A stretch of 64,000 nucleotides of DNA, taken from Astrocystis sublimbata (lineage: Eukaryota > Ascomycota > Sordariomycetes > Xylariales > Xylariaceae). Position 1 is the first letter of the stretch. Every line of letters starts with the position of its first letter. The translations under genes were made by a program, and so were the position numbers. The notes beneath the pieces are model-generated. The model did no database searches. It was not told the DNA's origin and worked only from the letters and a program-made list of their open reading frames with translations. Positions 1 through 11,387 of this stretch are shown here, one piece after another. The stretch is from NCBI GenBank assembly GCA_022453515.1, contig JAJNNY010000047.1, positions 232,261 to 296,260 of the forward strand, in the 5' to 3' direction.

Positions 1-772
1 CGAGTAGTGCGACGATGAGGGTGTAAGTAAGGGTTTGAGAGTGCCGGCAGTGTGACAGCGAGACTGGAGAGTGAAGAAGGTCGAGTTGGGGCACTTGTTT
101 AGGGAAGGGTGAAAGGTTGAAAGGCTGAAAGAAGTGTGAGATCGGCCAGTTCAGTGGTGGAATGACTGTGTGGGGGGAGTTGAAGTTACACAATTCCTCG
201 ACAGCAGGCGGGCAGGCCAGATATATATAGACACTGGAGTGAAACCTTAGTGAATGAATCATAGCACCGACCACTGGCACCTATTGGGTATTCACTATGT
301 GCAATGTCAATATGAACCTATTGGGATATTCACTACGCGCCACGTACTCCAGAACCTGTCGAGACATTCACTATGCGCCGCGTAATGTTACGCGAGCGAG
401 TAATATGGTATTTAGTCTCCAGGCCGAAACGAGGCCTTTTGTTACACTATTTTACAAACACTGTTATTGGGAGAAATAGTCTGAAGGGACGTGATGTGTT
501 GCCCCCCTCCCGCGATAAGGCGGTTGATGCCGGGCAACATAGCTGAATCGAAAATTATCATCTTTAAATCCCTGGCTGTTTTCAAACAGTCAACCTCGAT
601 AGACATCACGATCCTTTAATACAAGCTATTCATTGTGTACTCGCCAGCTATTTAAGAGGATCAACTATACCTCAACATCGGCTATCTGTTAGCGATTCGT
701 TGGTTATACATTTCCACATCAACTACATATCAACTACACGTTGATGACAACCTCGATCTACCAAACGCAAGT
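1..772. other. Intergenic, no gene seen
   Basis: No reading frame here has a recognisable family or a plausible splice structure. The stretch from about 540 to 772 is the upstream region of the kinase gene. The first 200 bases are G-rich and purine-biased and could be the 5' region of a gene lying to the left of the window, but nothing inside supports this. Confidence 0.5.
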
Positions 773-2325
773 ATGCCTACTGACTCCCATACTTCCCAAC
801 CATCTCCGGAGGTGGCCGTGCTTTCTACTTCTAGTAACTTCTCTGCTCGCATTCTCATGCGTCCTAAGATTGCAGGCATCCATATCGGTTCCTATAAAAC
901 CAACAAGGACCCTGGCAAATGGGCAAAAGGTCAATCGGACCAAGTTGACGTTCTTGTCGTTGAGCCAGATCATGTGCATGTAGGGTGTGTTGTTTCTTTC
1001 GGAAATATGCATTGCTCGTTGTTTTTCGATCCCAGTCACGATCATCTATGTTTTAGTAACGATTCTATGACCAATCAGTCAGCCATATTCCTTCGGAGCG
1101 AAGGAACTCACGGCCAAGGATCTCACGGTGACAACAACTTCAGTCAAATTCGCCGTGAAGTCACGCCGTTTGCACAAGTCAATCTAGAGGTGGGTGTGTG
1201 GTCCCTCGCACTAGCACCCGACAAAGTCTTCATGGAGATCGAAGTTCTGGGACGCAAGCCTTGGAAGATTCTTCAGCCATCGAAGAGCGGAGAACAGGTA
1301 GAATCCCAGAGCGGCAGCGGGAATGCCCTGGTCGAGCTGCGGCGTGAGGAAGCGATCACCATCGGAGTGGGCAAGACATACTGGCTTAAACGCCTCAACA
1401 CCCTATACGATCAGCCTACATCGACGGTTTGGACGGCGGAATCTACCATGTACAATACCCGTCTCAGCGGACACACAATTGCTGTGAAAGTCCTCAAACC
1501 TGGCTTTGAGGGAGATTTGATCCGGAAAGCGCAGGCGTGGAAAAATGAGGTTGAAACCCACGCCGTGGTCAGTGGCCATGTGAGTAGTACTAACACCCAA
1601 GCCTTTTGTTTTTATACCTTACGTACTTACCATTTGCTAACCTTTTTTGATAGCCTTCTATCGTGCGACTACTCGGCTTCGATGCCCGCTTCCACAGCAT
1701 CTATACCGAACACATCGATGCCAAGTCCTTGCTGAACTTCTTCCGATCCGACGCATCCTTCACCGGCACCCGAGCAGATGCACTGCGCATCATGCAGGAT
1801 ATCTCTTCGGCCCTTGCACATGTGCACTCCAAGCAGAAGGTGCACGGCGACGTCAAGCCTGAAAACATCCTCTTCAGCCGCGAACGCGGTGCCGTGTTGA
1901 TTGATTTCGGTTCCAGCTTCTCGTGTGGTCGGCCATTACTACCCTCGGAAGAATCCCCATGGTATCTGCCACCCGAATATGCCGAGGACTGGGAGCTACG
2001 AGATGCCCCCTCGGATGTCTGGGCCTTGGGGATTGTAGGCCTTTGGTTGGTTGGTCGCATTCAGCTGCCCGAATCGTACGCTCTCAACTGGAATGTCTCG
2101 GATGCCACTTCCATCACGGCCGATGTGACCTCCCATGACAAGGCTAGGAGTGCCATGGACAAGTGGCTGGAGTGTGTCAAGAAAGCTCGAGCGAAGTTGC
2201 GAGAGGAGAATGAGCTGGAGGCAATCATTATACGCATCTTGGATTATAACAAGGCGACTCGTATCAACGCTGCATCACTTCACATGCTGCTGGCCGGCCT
2301 GCCTACACACTTGATGTACTATTAG
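773..2325 (+). CDS. Protein kinase-like protein with non-kinase N-terminal domain
   Basis: Two exons (773-1579 and 1654-2325) join to a protein of about 492 residues; the 74 bp intron has a GTGAGT donor, a GCTAAC branch site and a TAG acceptor. The C-terminal half is a eukaryotic-type protein kinase: the beta-3 lysine is in IAVKVLK, the catalytic loop reads HGDVKPENIL, the metal-binding motif is DFGSS, and the activation segment ends in PPEYAEDW followed by SDVWALGIV. The catalytic-loop arginine is glycine (HGD in place of HRD), so it is a non-RD kinase. No clear glycine-rich loop precedes the lysine. The first 150 residues (positions, HVHVGCVVSFGN, beta-rich spacing) faintly recall an FHA phosphopeptide-binding domain, but this is inference. 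An upstream ATG at 741 is in another frame; 773 is the first in-frame start. The substrate is unknown. Catalytic Lys, Asp and DFG are all present, so activity is plausible. Confidence 0.85.
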
Positions 2326-2701
2326 GTATAACCAATGCATATCAAGCAGATGATTAGGTAGATTATCAGGAAATAGAGTAGTATTAATCACGTGAGACAT
2401 GCATTAAGTAAAGTAATTTATTTTATTTCAAGTATTTAAGGGATTGAAGAATAGAACAGGGTGTAGGATAAGCTTTTAATCTTATATGTAAGGTTGCTAC
2501 TTCTTCCCGACCTAAGCACCTTCTCAATCTTGGGGTATCGTTGTGAAGTGGATGTGAGGGGCCTCGCATGAATTGACAAGGGAAATTACTCCCATACACA
2601 ACAAGCAGAAAAGCGAACGCCCATGAAGAAAGCAATCGCCGCGACTATACAGAGGTCATGTCCAGAATGCCCATCAAAGTTCAGAATCACCGGCTTCCGC
2701 C
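2326..2701. other. Intergenic between convergent genes
   Basis: This is the shared 3' region of the kinase (plus) and the P450 (minus). It is AT-rich around 2400-2460, as expected for polyadenylation signals. No gene is seen. Confidence 0.5.
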
Positions 2702-4421
2702 TTAGGCTGCAACCCGAGGGTGGTACTTCACCATCAGGTCGGCCTTATTCCATAAGATCTTGGTCGTACTTTCGCCCACCCAGTCTTGTTGCGGCTTGGC
2801 AAGTTCCCAGTCGAATAGCAGGACCATCTTGGCCACGGCAATGTGCAGCTCGAGATAAGCAAGGTTGACGCCTAGACAAGCCCGTGACCCAGTCGAGAAG
2901 GGCTGGCTTGCCTTCTTTTGGTCGTTGAATCCGCTGCCCACCCAACGCTCTGGGCGAAACTGCTGGGGATCCTGCCAGTAGCGTGCGTCGCGCGTCATTG
3001 ACAAGGGCGATACCGAGACAACCGTACCGGCGGGCACGTAATGCCCGTCGACCACGGCTCCAGGAGAGTGACGGGGCATGGGAAACGGTGCGGGCGGGAA
3101 CAATCGCATGGCTTCCTCGATGACTCCGTGAAGATACGGTAAGCTGCCTGCGGACTCGCCAGTTACCTGCTCAACGGAGGTGAAAGCCCCGCGAACCTCG
3201 TCCTGCAACTTTTTCATGCAAGCAGGGTTCTTGAGGAGGTAGTATGTCAAGGCAGATAGAGTCGTCGCTGTCGTTTCGGATCCCGCGATGATGAGGGTTG
3301 ACGACTGCGCCATCATCTCTTTCACGCTCATCGTGCCTCTGCTCAACATGTGAGAGAAGAAGTCGTCGCGGCCGGTGTCTCCCAATTGCAAACGCTTCTC
3401 AGAGAGCTCCTTGCAGAACTTCCGGTGTATCGCAAGCTTTTCGGTCGCTCCCTCGGGCATCAGGTATGGCATGAAGGGATCCAAGAGGGGAAACTTCCGT
3501 CTTATGTGAGTCATCTGTGCGTTGACGACCGAGTCGAGGATGACCTTGACCCAGACATGCGTTTCCCCCTTTTCAACCCCGCCAAAAGACTCGCCAAAGG
3601 CAAGATCACCTGAATAGAACATTAGTCGGGCAGATAGACAAAAACAGAGTGTAGTACGAACCGATGATATCGAAAGTCAACCAGTTGAACGCCTGCGCGA
3701 CATTCAGAGGCTTCTTGCCATTCTCTCCGATCCTCGCAAGTTGGTAGGTGTAGCCATCGACATATTTCTGTACGATCTCCTCCTGCTCGCGCAAAGACTT
3801 GGTACTAAACGCGTGAGAGAGCGACTTGCGCTGGCGCGCGTGGACTTCGGGATCCCTTACGCCCACAATACGCGGCGTGGGGTCGTCGTTCTCGTAGAAC
3901 TCCGTCTTCAGGAACCTCGCCTTGCCTTTGGACACATGGCCGTGAATCTCGTGGAATGCCTCTGCTGTGGCAAAAGACAGTTCATTGGGCCCAACACGAA
4001 CCACATCGCCTTGATTGGAAGTTAGCCAGAAGATCCCTGGGTGAGTTGGGAATGACAGGGCTGACCGTGTTTTTTGTGGAGCTGATCGATGATGAAGGGA
4101 AGGCGCTCGGTTGTCAATGCCCAGACTGACCACAACTAGATCATATTCAGTACTCATGCGAGACCACATCTTGGTGATGGAGGATTGGATCTTACCTCTG
4201 TGAGTGCGGCTAGTTTGGGGCCCGGGTATTTGGCTAGGGGATGGAAAAACAGGAGGTACACCGCCCGAATTGAGTAATACAAGATCACCTATAGGAAATG
4301 TTAGTCACGTTGAGTTCATACCCGCGGCGTCATTCATCAAAATGCTCATACTTACACTTGACACAAGTGCCAAAGCGCCAACTGCTGGCGACAGCATACG
4401 AGAGCCACCAATGTCAGCCAT
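2702..4421 (-). CDS. Cytochrome P450 monooxygenase
   Basis: Five exons on the minus strand (4421-4356, 4288-4196, 4135-4066, 4009-3662, 3609-2702) keep one frame and give about 494 residues, the usual P450 length. The N-terminus holds a short hydrophobic anchor and then HPLAKYPGPKLAALTE, typical of fungal microsomal P450s. Later come GDVVRVGPNELSF, the I-helix oxygen-binding motif AGSETT, the K-helix ExxR (EAMR), and the haem-thiolate loop FSTGSRACLG with its cysteine ligand. The overall pattern resembles the CYP58/CYP65 type of fungal secondary-metabolism P450s, but I cannot assign a family firmly. It would act at the ER membrane with a P450 reductase. It is the leftmost candidate member of the biosynthetic neighbourhood but lies 4 kb from the next oxidative gene, so membership in the RiPP cluster is open. 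Confidence 0.9.
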
Positions 4422-6020
4422 AATGTGAGACCCCAGTGTTGTTGAAAAAAGTGAAGAGACACAGCGATTTCTGGGTCCCTTTTGATGCAGGACCTCACGG
4501 TCCATATATGCATCGCCGTTAAAGCACTTCTGCTACCGTACCCCACTGACGTCGTTTGTACCGCTTACTACGTGTGCACACCATGGCTGGGTTCGGGTTT
4601 GGTTGGGTTCGCTATCTGACAGTGCAACCCCTTCCCAGCTTCCTCTTTCCTCGGGTGGGCATGGGCCGAAATGGGCGCTTACATAAATCCGGAAACATTA
4701 CGGTGAAGAGATGAGTATGTGGGCGCAATGGTTGATCATGCTCTGATCATGGTTTCCCTTGTTAGCGCTGTCTTGATGCTGGCTCGGCTCGGCTGGTGTG
4801 CTGGTTTATGGAACGGGTGGCTCGGCGGGGAGCAACAAGGGTCTCCTCGGATGGTACCAGATCGTTATTAGAGTATCAGTCGCGATTTCGATTTGGGGCG
4901 AAGGGCGCGAACTGTTGCCATCTCAAGCCAATGCTGTCGATTGCGGGAGTATACTACTGGCGAGCAATCATTTGCCGCACTTATTTCACAACCTTACGGT
5001 GCACCATGTGAGGCACGAGGTGTATTCTTCGCGCCAATGCGATGACCGTCCGACTCTCCGACTCTCCGATCCGATAGGTGACGACGATGAGTAAAGTGTA
5101 ACGGCCGCTAGCAATACCCCATAACCCCACAGCCAAACCCGGAATATTCCCTGTAATTATCAGTCACAAGCAAGTCCTAACGGACTTCGAATAAGTTCGC
5201 TCTTCAATCCAAATCCGACTTCTTCGCAACGAAGAAATTTGCGCTGGAGCCAAGGACGCCATTGTAAGATCACATTGGCCTTTATTGGAATCTCACGATC
5301 ACAAACTATGCCCAGCTTATCTCATGAAAGTGCCGATCTCGTATGTGACGCTGGTCTAGTGCTCGCCAAGGTGCCCGCCGCGGCTGGCTCGCGCACGTCC
5401 CTTCGGTATGTGGTCGTGTGGCACAGGAGCGGTATTCGCTCTATCATCGCTCCACATTCAGGGTTGTCGTCGCTATACCGGGTCTGGTTAGCAGCTGACG
5501 AGTGCGCCCTACAGACAGGTCGAGTATTAAATCGGGGAACTAGGCGAGCTAGGCACAGTGACGCGAATGTAACAGATATTTGGTCTTAGCGAACCGTGTG
5601 CAATTGTTTACTAATGAAGTGCCATCTCTCATATATCTGCGGGATGTAATATACTCGAATTCCGGTAATGGGATAAGTAGGTGATCGGAGTAATGGTATT
5701 GGACTCCCATGTCGCTGATGAGAATAAAGCTAAGCTCCGGCATATCTAAAAGGATATTGATAACTGGGCAGTGAACGGGAAACCCCGTACAGCCGTTGGA
5801 GCCGGAGCTGGCGGCCCCGCAACTTTCCTCAACTTTGGATTATTGGTGGAAATAGCCTAAGAAATTCGATGAGTTAATAAAGTTGAGTTTGTTCTAGATC
5901 GTGTGAGGTTAATAGGTATTGCAGTGCGATGAGTACCTATTCGTTATCTTGGGCAAAAAGTCGTAAGTGAATTCTACTATATTATGGTGTTCTCATTAAA
6001 CTATAAGATGGGACATCTGC
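4422..6020. other. Intergenic, no gene supported
   Basis: About 1.6 kb upstream of the P450. Short open frames occur on both strands (for example 4796-5094 and 5239-5589), but none has a family motif, a signal peptide or a consistent splice pattern. It probably holds the P450 promoter and the 3' region of the membrane-protein gene. Confidence 0.5.
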
Positions 6021-7497
6021 TTAGATACTCTCACACTTAACTAAATCTACCTTGTCGTTAGACAATTGACCTAGCGAGTCTTTTGGCTGGGAGGTAGGTT
6101 GCCAGGAACTTTCGGATCGGCTCGTGTCGCCTCCTCTTCGACGAAAATTTCGCGCCTTCTTCAAGAGGGACACACTTGAGGGAAGTGATCGGAGCTTGGA
6201 CAAAGGAGGGTTGACGGATATCTTGTCCAAGACCCATGCACTTCGAGGGACACATGCAACTTGAAATCCAACGCCGATTTCAATATAAGTCCAGAATATC
6301 ACAATGGATATAATCCCTGTCAACGTGCTTAGTATATGTGAAGTCTATTGAAGTCTAACTCAGGTTGTCGCCTACCTTGTTGATCACCGATTGGAAACGT
6401 CGTACCAAGTACTCTGATCGTTGGGTTCGTAATACCTTGAGTGAGTACTTGGATCCAGGGAATTAATCGGATAAGACCCGCGATAACAGCACTATTAGAG
6501 TTTAATTGTCATGTCACTTGATTCGGACGGATAATGAGCACCTACAAGCCACTAACCATGAAAATGAAAGACGTCTGGATCTTTCGCTTCCTGGACATGT
6601 TAAGCGTTCGGATCTGCACCATGTCAGGTTCAAGGACGTCTGGGTCTGTCAAGGCAGTCACGCTCGAACTTACCATCACTAGCGGCTCTGTGAAAATCGC
6701 AAGATCGAGAACCCAACTGAATACTGCACACCCAGTCTGCATTCCGAAAGTGTCGACACATGCACTCCTCAGGGAATTCCAGCTTTCCCAGCTTGCTTCT
6801 GGTGCAGTGCCACAAGCGAAAATGTCGAAGAACAAGAACACTGCCGTCCAAAGCGTGACAAGAGCAATAAGAACCCAGTTGACGTGATCGAAAGTGGTTC
6901 TGATTGCACTCCCTGCACAGGGAAGAAGATTAGACAATGTGAGTCAGGGGGGTCGGCGCCACCTAAACCTTTGAACAGTCGACGAAACAGGAAAAGAATC
7001 GTCAATTTGATAAAACCGATGGCTAGGACATGGCCAATCCAGAAAGCGTATTCAAACTTGTGTCTCAAGTCAGCATGAACCTCAAGCCTATGGAAAACGG
7101 AGGTGGGCTAACTAACTTTGCCAAGCTTGACTGATTCTATATCCACATTCGTAGGAAGTGAATGCCCGCCGATGATATGCAATTGAGTTCCTGATGGATT
7201 TCTGTGAGAATGAGACTGAATGTGAGAGGGTTTGATCAAAAGTACCTGTCACCAATGCTGCGCCGGCTGCAATAGTGAGAAACTGCTTCAAAAATAAGTC
7301 ACCGACTCGAAGTGGACGTGGAGATGGCTTATGGAACGTACGCCAGCGGGGATAATAAGTATGTCATCTATGTCGATAGAACGGCGATAATATCGCCAAC
7401 CGTACATTCGGACACCAATAGATACTAAAGCTAGGATAGGGAAGAGCAGCCCGATAGCCATCATACTCTGGGGATTAATATAACCCATGTTGACCAA
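6021..7497 (-). CDS. SAT4/rhodopsin-domain family integral membrane protein
   Basis: Fungal seven-helix membrane protein (rhodopsin-like domain family PF20684, often called SAT4 or PTH11-related). At least seven small exons can be spliced. Exon 1 contains a hydrophobic helix followed by YRRSIDIDDILIIPA, the family's charged loop with DD. Then come GTQLHIIGGHSLP, FEYAFWIGHVLAIGFIKLTILFLFRRLF, NWVLIALVTLWTAVFLFFDIFACGT with a conserved cysteine, CVDTFGMQTG, a Leu-Asp-Leu-Ala-Ile-Phe-Thr-Glu-Pro segment, IAGLIRLIPW, and FWTYIEIGVGFQVACVPRSAW. The tail after that is hydrophilic. Introns include 6955-6902 (approximate) and the one with donor GTAGGCG near 6374. The start at 7497 has a second in-frame ATG nine bases later. 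Function is generally unknown; such proteins are frequent in or beside secondary-metabolite clusters. Exact exon borders are approximate. Confidence 0.8.
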
Positions 7498-8654
7498 TTA
7501 TCGGTTCGCCCGAAGCAATATTCAAATAGTGATAATGAATTGGGGGTGACCGAATATCGTGAGGCCGCAAGCTACTTGTAGTCAAATGCAGCAATCTTCG
7601 GGGGTGAAGTTGGGGTCTCTGGCTGTTCAAGTGATATCTTTGGGAGAATAGATACCAGGAAGGTACCCAATAATGATTTCACCCGCTGATGGAGTCAGGG
7701 AAGCAGTGCCTTCTGCGGTCTTAGGGACAAGAGGGGATCAAATACAATGGCACAATGCGGTGAAAAGAGGACTCAATAAATATAATATACGAGGTCAGCA
7801 AGGCATTGTATATGGGCGACATGGCAGATATAGCCTGCTTCAGATACTCCCAGATGCTACATAAGAGTCTATACAACAGGAGGCAACCAGACCTCATAAC
7901 ACGCATATGCATGATTCCTAACTGAGGCGGTTCGACTACCGTGTATAGTGGTTCTTGCAATGGGCGTTACGCTGGACCAAATAAGATCGTGGCGCTGTCC
8001 AATTGTCCGCAGTAACTTTGCTCTGAATATGCTGTTGGTCACAATAAAGATGCAGACTGGAAACGTATTTACACTGTTGGTCACAGGCGGGGTATAGCGC
8101 GGCTAACTGGGCAACCTTGGGCGTGATATTATCATTGGTTAAATAATGCATCCTTGTCAGATTACAGGGCATGGCATACCAACACACATTCACATGTTGT
8201 AGCGAACATCTAATTAGTCTGCATTACTATAATAATAATTGTTCGCTGTTAGCTGTGGGAAGATGCCAGCCTGCAGGTTGTGACCTGAGGAGCCTGGCAG
8301 TGATGCACGGAACTTTCATCTACAAGGTGGGGGTGGCGCAGCAAGGTAGGGCGCGATTACAGCAATCTGTATCTCAATCGTTAGCACTAATACTGTCGGC
8401 ACTCGAGACATGCGCTTGGCGGGCATCACAATTGCCACTATTTTTCAACTTTCCTGAGACAAGAAATGCACCTAGGTACATGAGCATTTATAAATTGCGT
8501 GATAGGAGCACGAAATCGAGTAGATGAAAAATAAGCGGCGGAGAAACAAACAAGGCTTGTAACATAAAGCGTTCTCATAGAGAGATGATTATCAAGGTTT
8601 AGGTTTTAGAACATTAGATTGAAGGAACCAATACGCTTAAGTACGAAGCCTAAT
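7498..8654. other. Intergenic, no gene supported
   Basis: About 1.15 kb between two minus-strand genes. The longest open frame (8171-8527, plus) lacks any recognisable domain and is compositionally unlike the neighbouring genes. Confidence 0.5.
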
Positions 8655-10008
8655 CTACACGGTAGTTACATCCTTCAAACTAGCCTCCATCATCTGTAGT
8701 GCTTCATCGCGGTGCTTCTTCACGTCAAGATCAATAATAAAGTCCCATCTTGACATAAACGACTTGAGTTTCTCCGGTTCAAGTCCCATCTCACTATCTC
8801 CCCCCATTAAAACGGTACCAATTGCTCGACTCGATTCGACAATGCGCTGAGTACGTGGGCGGCGAATCTGGTCATATACCTGCAAAGCCGACAAGGCCTC
8901 AACTGGCGTCTTTGAACGCCCGAGTAGTGCAGAGAGGATGAGACTATCCTCAATAGACATGCCACCACCAGATCCCTGCCATGGAGTCATGGAATGAGCC
9001 GCATCGCCAGTGATACAAATAGCACCTGAGACATAAGACTTGGCTTTGGGATGGTCCCAAAGATAGAAGGCTTGGTGCTCGGGTTGGGTGCATAATAGCT
9101 GCATCTTTTGTTAGTTGATGAGTTGCATACATGTGATATTCAAGCTACAGATCTGGAATCTCTCTCACCTCATTGATAGCTTTGTTAAGATGGGGCGGCC
9201 AGTCCTTGTACAGCTTCTTGATTTCTTCCGCGCTCACAGTTCGTTGCCAACCTTCGATAGACCCAGACTCGGGCAATTTGTCTCTGGAAGCGACTGCAAA
9301 TTGCACTAATTCCCCGCCGCTGAGGATGTTGTGCATCAAAAAGGTGTTTTCGCCGGCCCATCCGTACTCTCGGGCATCCTCAAGGTTGACGAGGTCTTTA
9401 CCCAGGCTGGCTTGTGCTTTATCGAATGGTTGAAGAGTCATGAGAAACCAGGAGCCGCTGTTCTGGGGAGTAGCTGTAGGGTCGTTCTCGCCAAGGACGA
9501 GCTTCCGAACAGTGCTGTGAACCCCATCGGCACCAACAACAATATCACATTCATGTGTAGTGCCATCAGTAAAGTGAAGGCAAACAGAACCATTTTGATC
9601 TATGCTCTGGAGCTTCTTTGACGCATGCATTCGTTCCCGAGGAATGTCGGCAAGCAATTCCTGCAACAATGGGACGCGGTGAACGATGCTTGTGAGACGC
9701 TGCCCTTGGGTAACATCATCCACCTCATCAGCAACCGTTCCCACTCCCGGTCCTTGAGCAAGCATGAAGCGAACACCCTTCATAGGGACGGCTCCAGCTC
9801 TTTCGAGGCATTGGGCAGCGGATGGGCCGATGAGCTCAAGGGAGGCCTGCGCGTTGCGAGCAATGCCTATCGCCATGCCGGCTTCTTTGAAGGCAGAAGC
9901 AGACTCAAAGATGTGTACATCTAGGTGGGAGAATTTGATAAGGGCATGAATCAGGGAAGCTCCAGCGAGCCCCCCGCCAATGATAGCGACTCTGATTGAA
10001 GTACTCAT
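8655..10008 (-). CDS. FAD-dependent monooxygenase (salicylate hydroxylase-like)
   Basis: Two exons (10008-9169 and 9104-8655) separated by a 64 bp intron with donor GTGAGA, branch CAACTAAC and acceptor AAAAG give 429 residues. The N-terminal Rossmann motif is VAIIGGGLAGASL, the DG motif is DIVVGADGVHSTVR, and the third FAD motif is GDAAHSMTPWQGSGGGMSIEDS. Order and spacing match class A flavoprotein aromatic hydroxylases such as salicylate 1-monooxygenase; the natural substrate cannot be read from sequence. The start at 10008 is preferred because MSTSIRVAIIGGG places the nucleotide-binding strand at the very N-terminus. It is the gene immediately beyond the 3' end of the RiPP precursor, on the same strand about 1.07 kb away, so hydroxylation of a precursor-derived peptide is a reasonable guess, but only that. 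Confidence 0.9.
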
Positions 10009-11074
10009 GATGAGAAGGTTGTGATCTTGTCTAACGATGTTATAATAGTATATGAGATCTAGATGCAACAGATAAGAGGCTTCGTATGTTTATCACCTCC
10101 ATGAGGATGCATAGCAAGTGCTGTTATACTGATTTTACCCATAGCTCCCATAGCTAGAGTATGAGGTCGCTTAGCCACATGTGACATAGCGGCCCGCATG
10201 AGATCTACCCCCACATCTGTTGTTGTTAGTAGTGTTGCAGAATCAAGTTCCGGGTATGTTCATGTATGTTGGTTCACATGGAGGTTATGCCTTGTATGAG
10301 CGGCTAGCATCTTGCTCTACTCGCGTAGAATGATTGGTTGATATTGGTGTGAAGTAGAGTCTCCAAGTTCATGCATGCGTCGGATGCATGAAGCGATGAA
10401 CTAGGCTAGGGCCTCAACATTAGGTCCATATCAGCCCTACCCCTGGAGCACGCATTCTTGGAGACATCCGTATCCAAAAGTAGGTTGACTTTTGACGATC
10501 AAGTCTTTTCGTAGCATAATTGATGTTGCAAGGCAGTTTACCATGCGAAACCTTTGTGATTGTTGGTATTGCTGCAGATGATAACCATGACTCGTCAATC
10601 TACGGTCGCTGTCAAATCAGTTGGGCGGCCCGCAACCAATAGCATGTCGTAGATTTGCTTCTTGGCGGTTATGGAGCTCCGTCTCGCCCTGGGCAGGGGT
10701 CTGGAGGCATACACGCTAATTAGGTACGTGGATGTCGTCTAGGTCGGTCGTCTTTACTAATCGTTAATTTACCTCACTTGGAAACATGGGCAAACAGAGT
10801 ATCGCAGCCCAACGGAGTAACTGTACTTTAAAGCTTCTGTATGGAATTCAAGACTTATTATTCTTCTTAATGGAATCACAAGACACCTTTTTTGACTTGA
10901 AGCTAATAATTGATTGAAATGTAGTGACAATATGGAATAACTAAGATTGAGCTACTTCATCACCAGTCGTTTCATATCGACATTGACGTTATCACGCCTT
11001 TGCGCACTAGTAAAAGAAATGTTGTATTGTACGTTGAGACTCGTGAGGGAATTGCAGTGTACTTCTAGCTCTGC
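10009..11074. other. Intergenic upstream of FAD monooxygenase
   Basis: About 1.07 kb carrying the promoter of the monooxygenase and the 3' region of the precursor gene. No gene or RNA gene was recognised. Confidence 0.5.
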
Positions 11075-11387
11075 TTAATGCTTGAGAAAGAAATCAGGGT
11101 CGAATTCAGTTGTACCGTCTCTCTTGCCCTTCAAGAAGAAGTCCGGATCAAATTCAGTCGTGCCATCTCTTTTGACTTTCAGAAAGAAGTCAGGGTCGAA
11201 CTCGGTAGTTCCATCGCGACTTTCAACAACGCGTGAAACCACTTGCTGTTCTACGGGCAGTTAGTAATTTTTCCAACGACAGCTCCATTCATGTAGGTAG
11301 TCAGATGGCCTTACTAGCGATGATGGGCATCGAAGCAACAGATCCCAGAAGTAGACTTGTGATGAAGATTGACCTCATGATGGACAT
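11075..11387 (-). CDS. Putative RiPP precursor peptide with three KR-bounded core repeats
   Basis: Two exons on the minus strand (11387-11315 and 11250-11075) joined across a 64 bp intron (donor GTAAGG, branch ACTAAC, acceptor TAG) encode an 82-residue secreted peptide. Residues 1-24 form a signal peptide (ITSLLLGSVAS core). A short propeptide KQQVVSRVVES follows, then three head-to-tail units: RDGTTEFDPDFFLKVK, RDGTTEFDPDFFLKGK and RDGTTEFDPDFFLKH. Units 2 and 3 begin after Lys-Arg, the Kex2 site. The 13 repeated residues are identical in all three units although 8 to 10 of the 13 codons differ synonymously in each pair, so selection is on the peptide. This is the architecture of ustiloxin, phomopsin, asperipin and other Kex2-processed fungal RiPP precursors. 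Two UstYa-type genes lie divergently next to it. The core has no Tyr but three Phe, one terminal Lys and acidic residues. A second in-frame ATG at 11378 could be the start. Confidence 0.88.
11104..11235 (-). repeat. Three tandem 48 bp coding repeats (core peptide units)
   Basis: Three tandem in-frame units encode the identical segment DGTTEFDPDFFLK. The nucleotide copies differ almost only at third codon positions, while the amino acids do not. The junction residues vary (VKR, GKR, H-stop). Boundaries are approximate to a few bases. Confidence 0.85.

Noticed and set aside
8171..8527. Plus-strand 118-residue frame between the SAT4-like gene and the FAD monooxygenase
   Set aside because: Low-information composition, no motif, no promoter or intron support.
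9145..9949. Several plus-strand frames over the FAD monooxygenase
   Set aside because: Shadows of the minus-strand gene, which has all three flavoprotein motifs.
11082..11264. Plus-strand 60-residue frame with repeated KKSGSNSVVPSL
   Set aside because: It is the opposite-strand shadow of the RiPP precursor repeats; the minus-strand reading has signal peptide, intron signals, KR sites and silent-only divergence.
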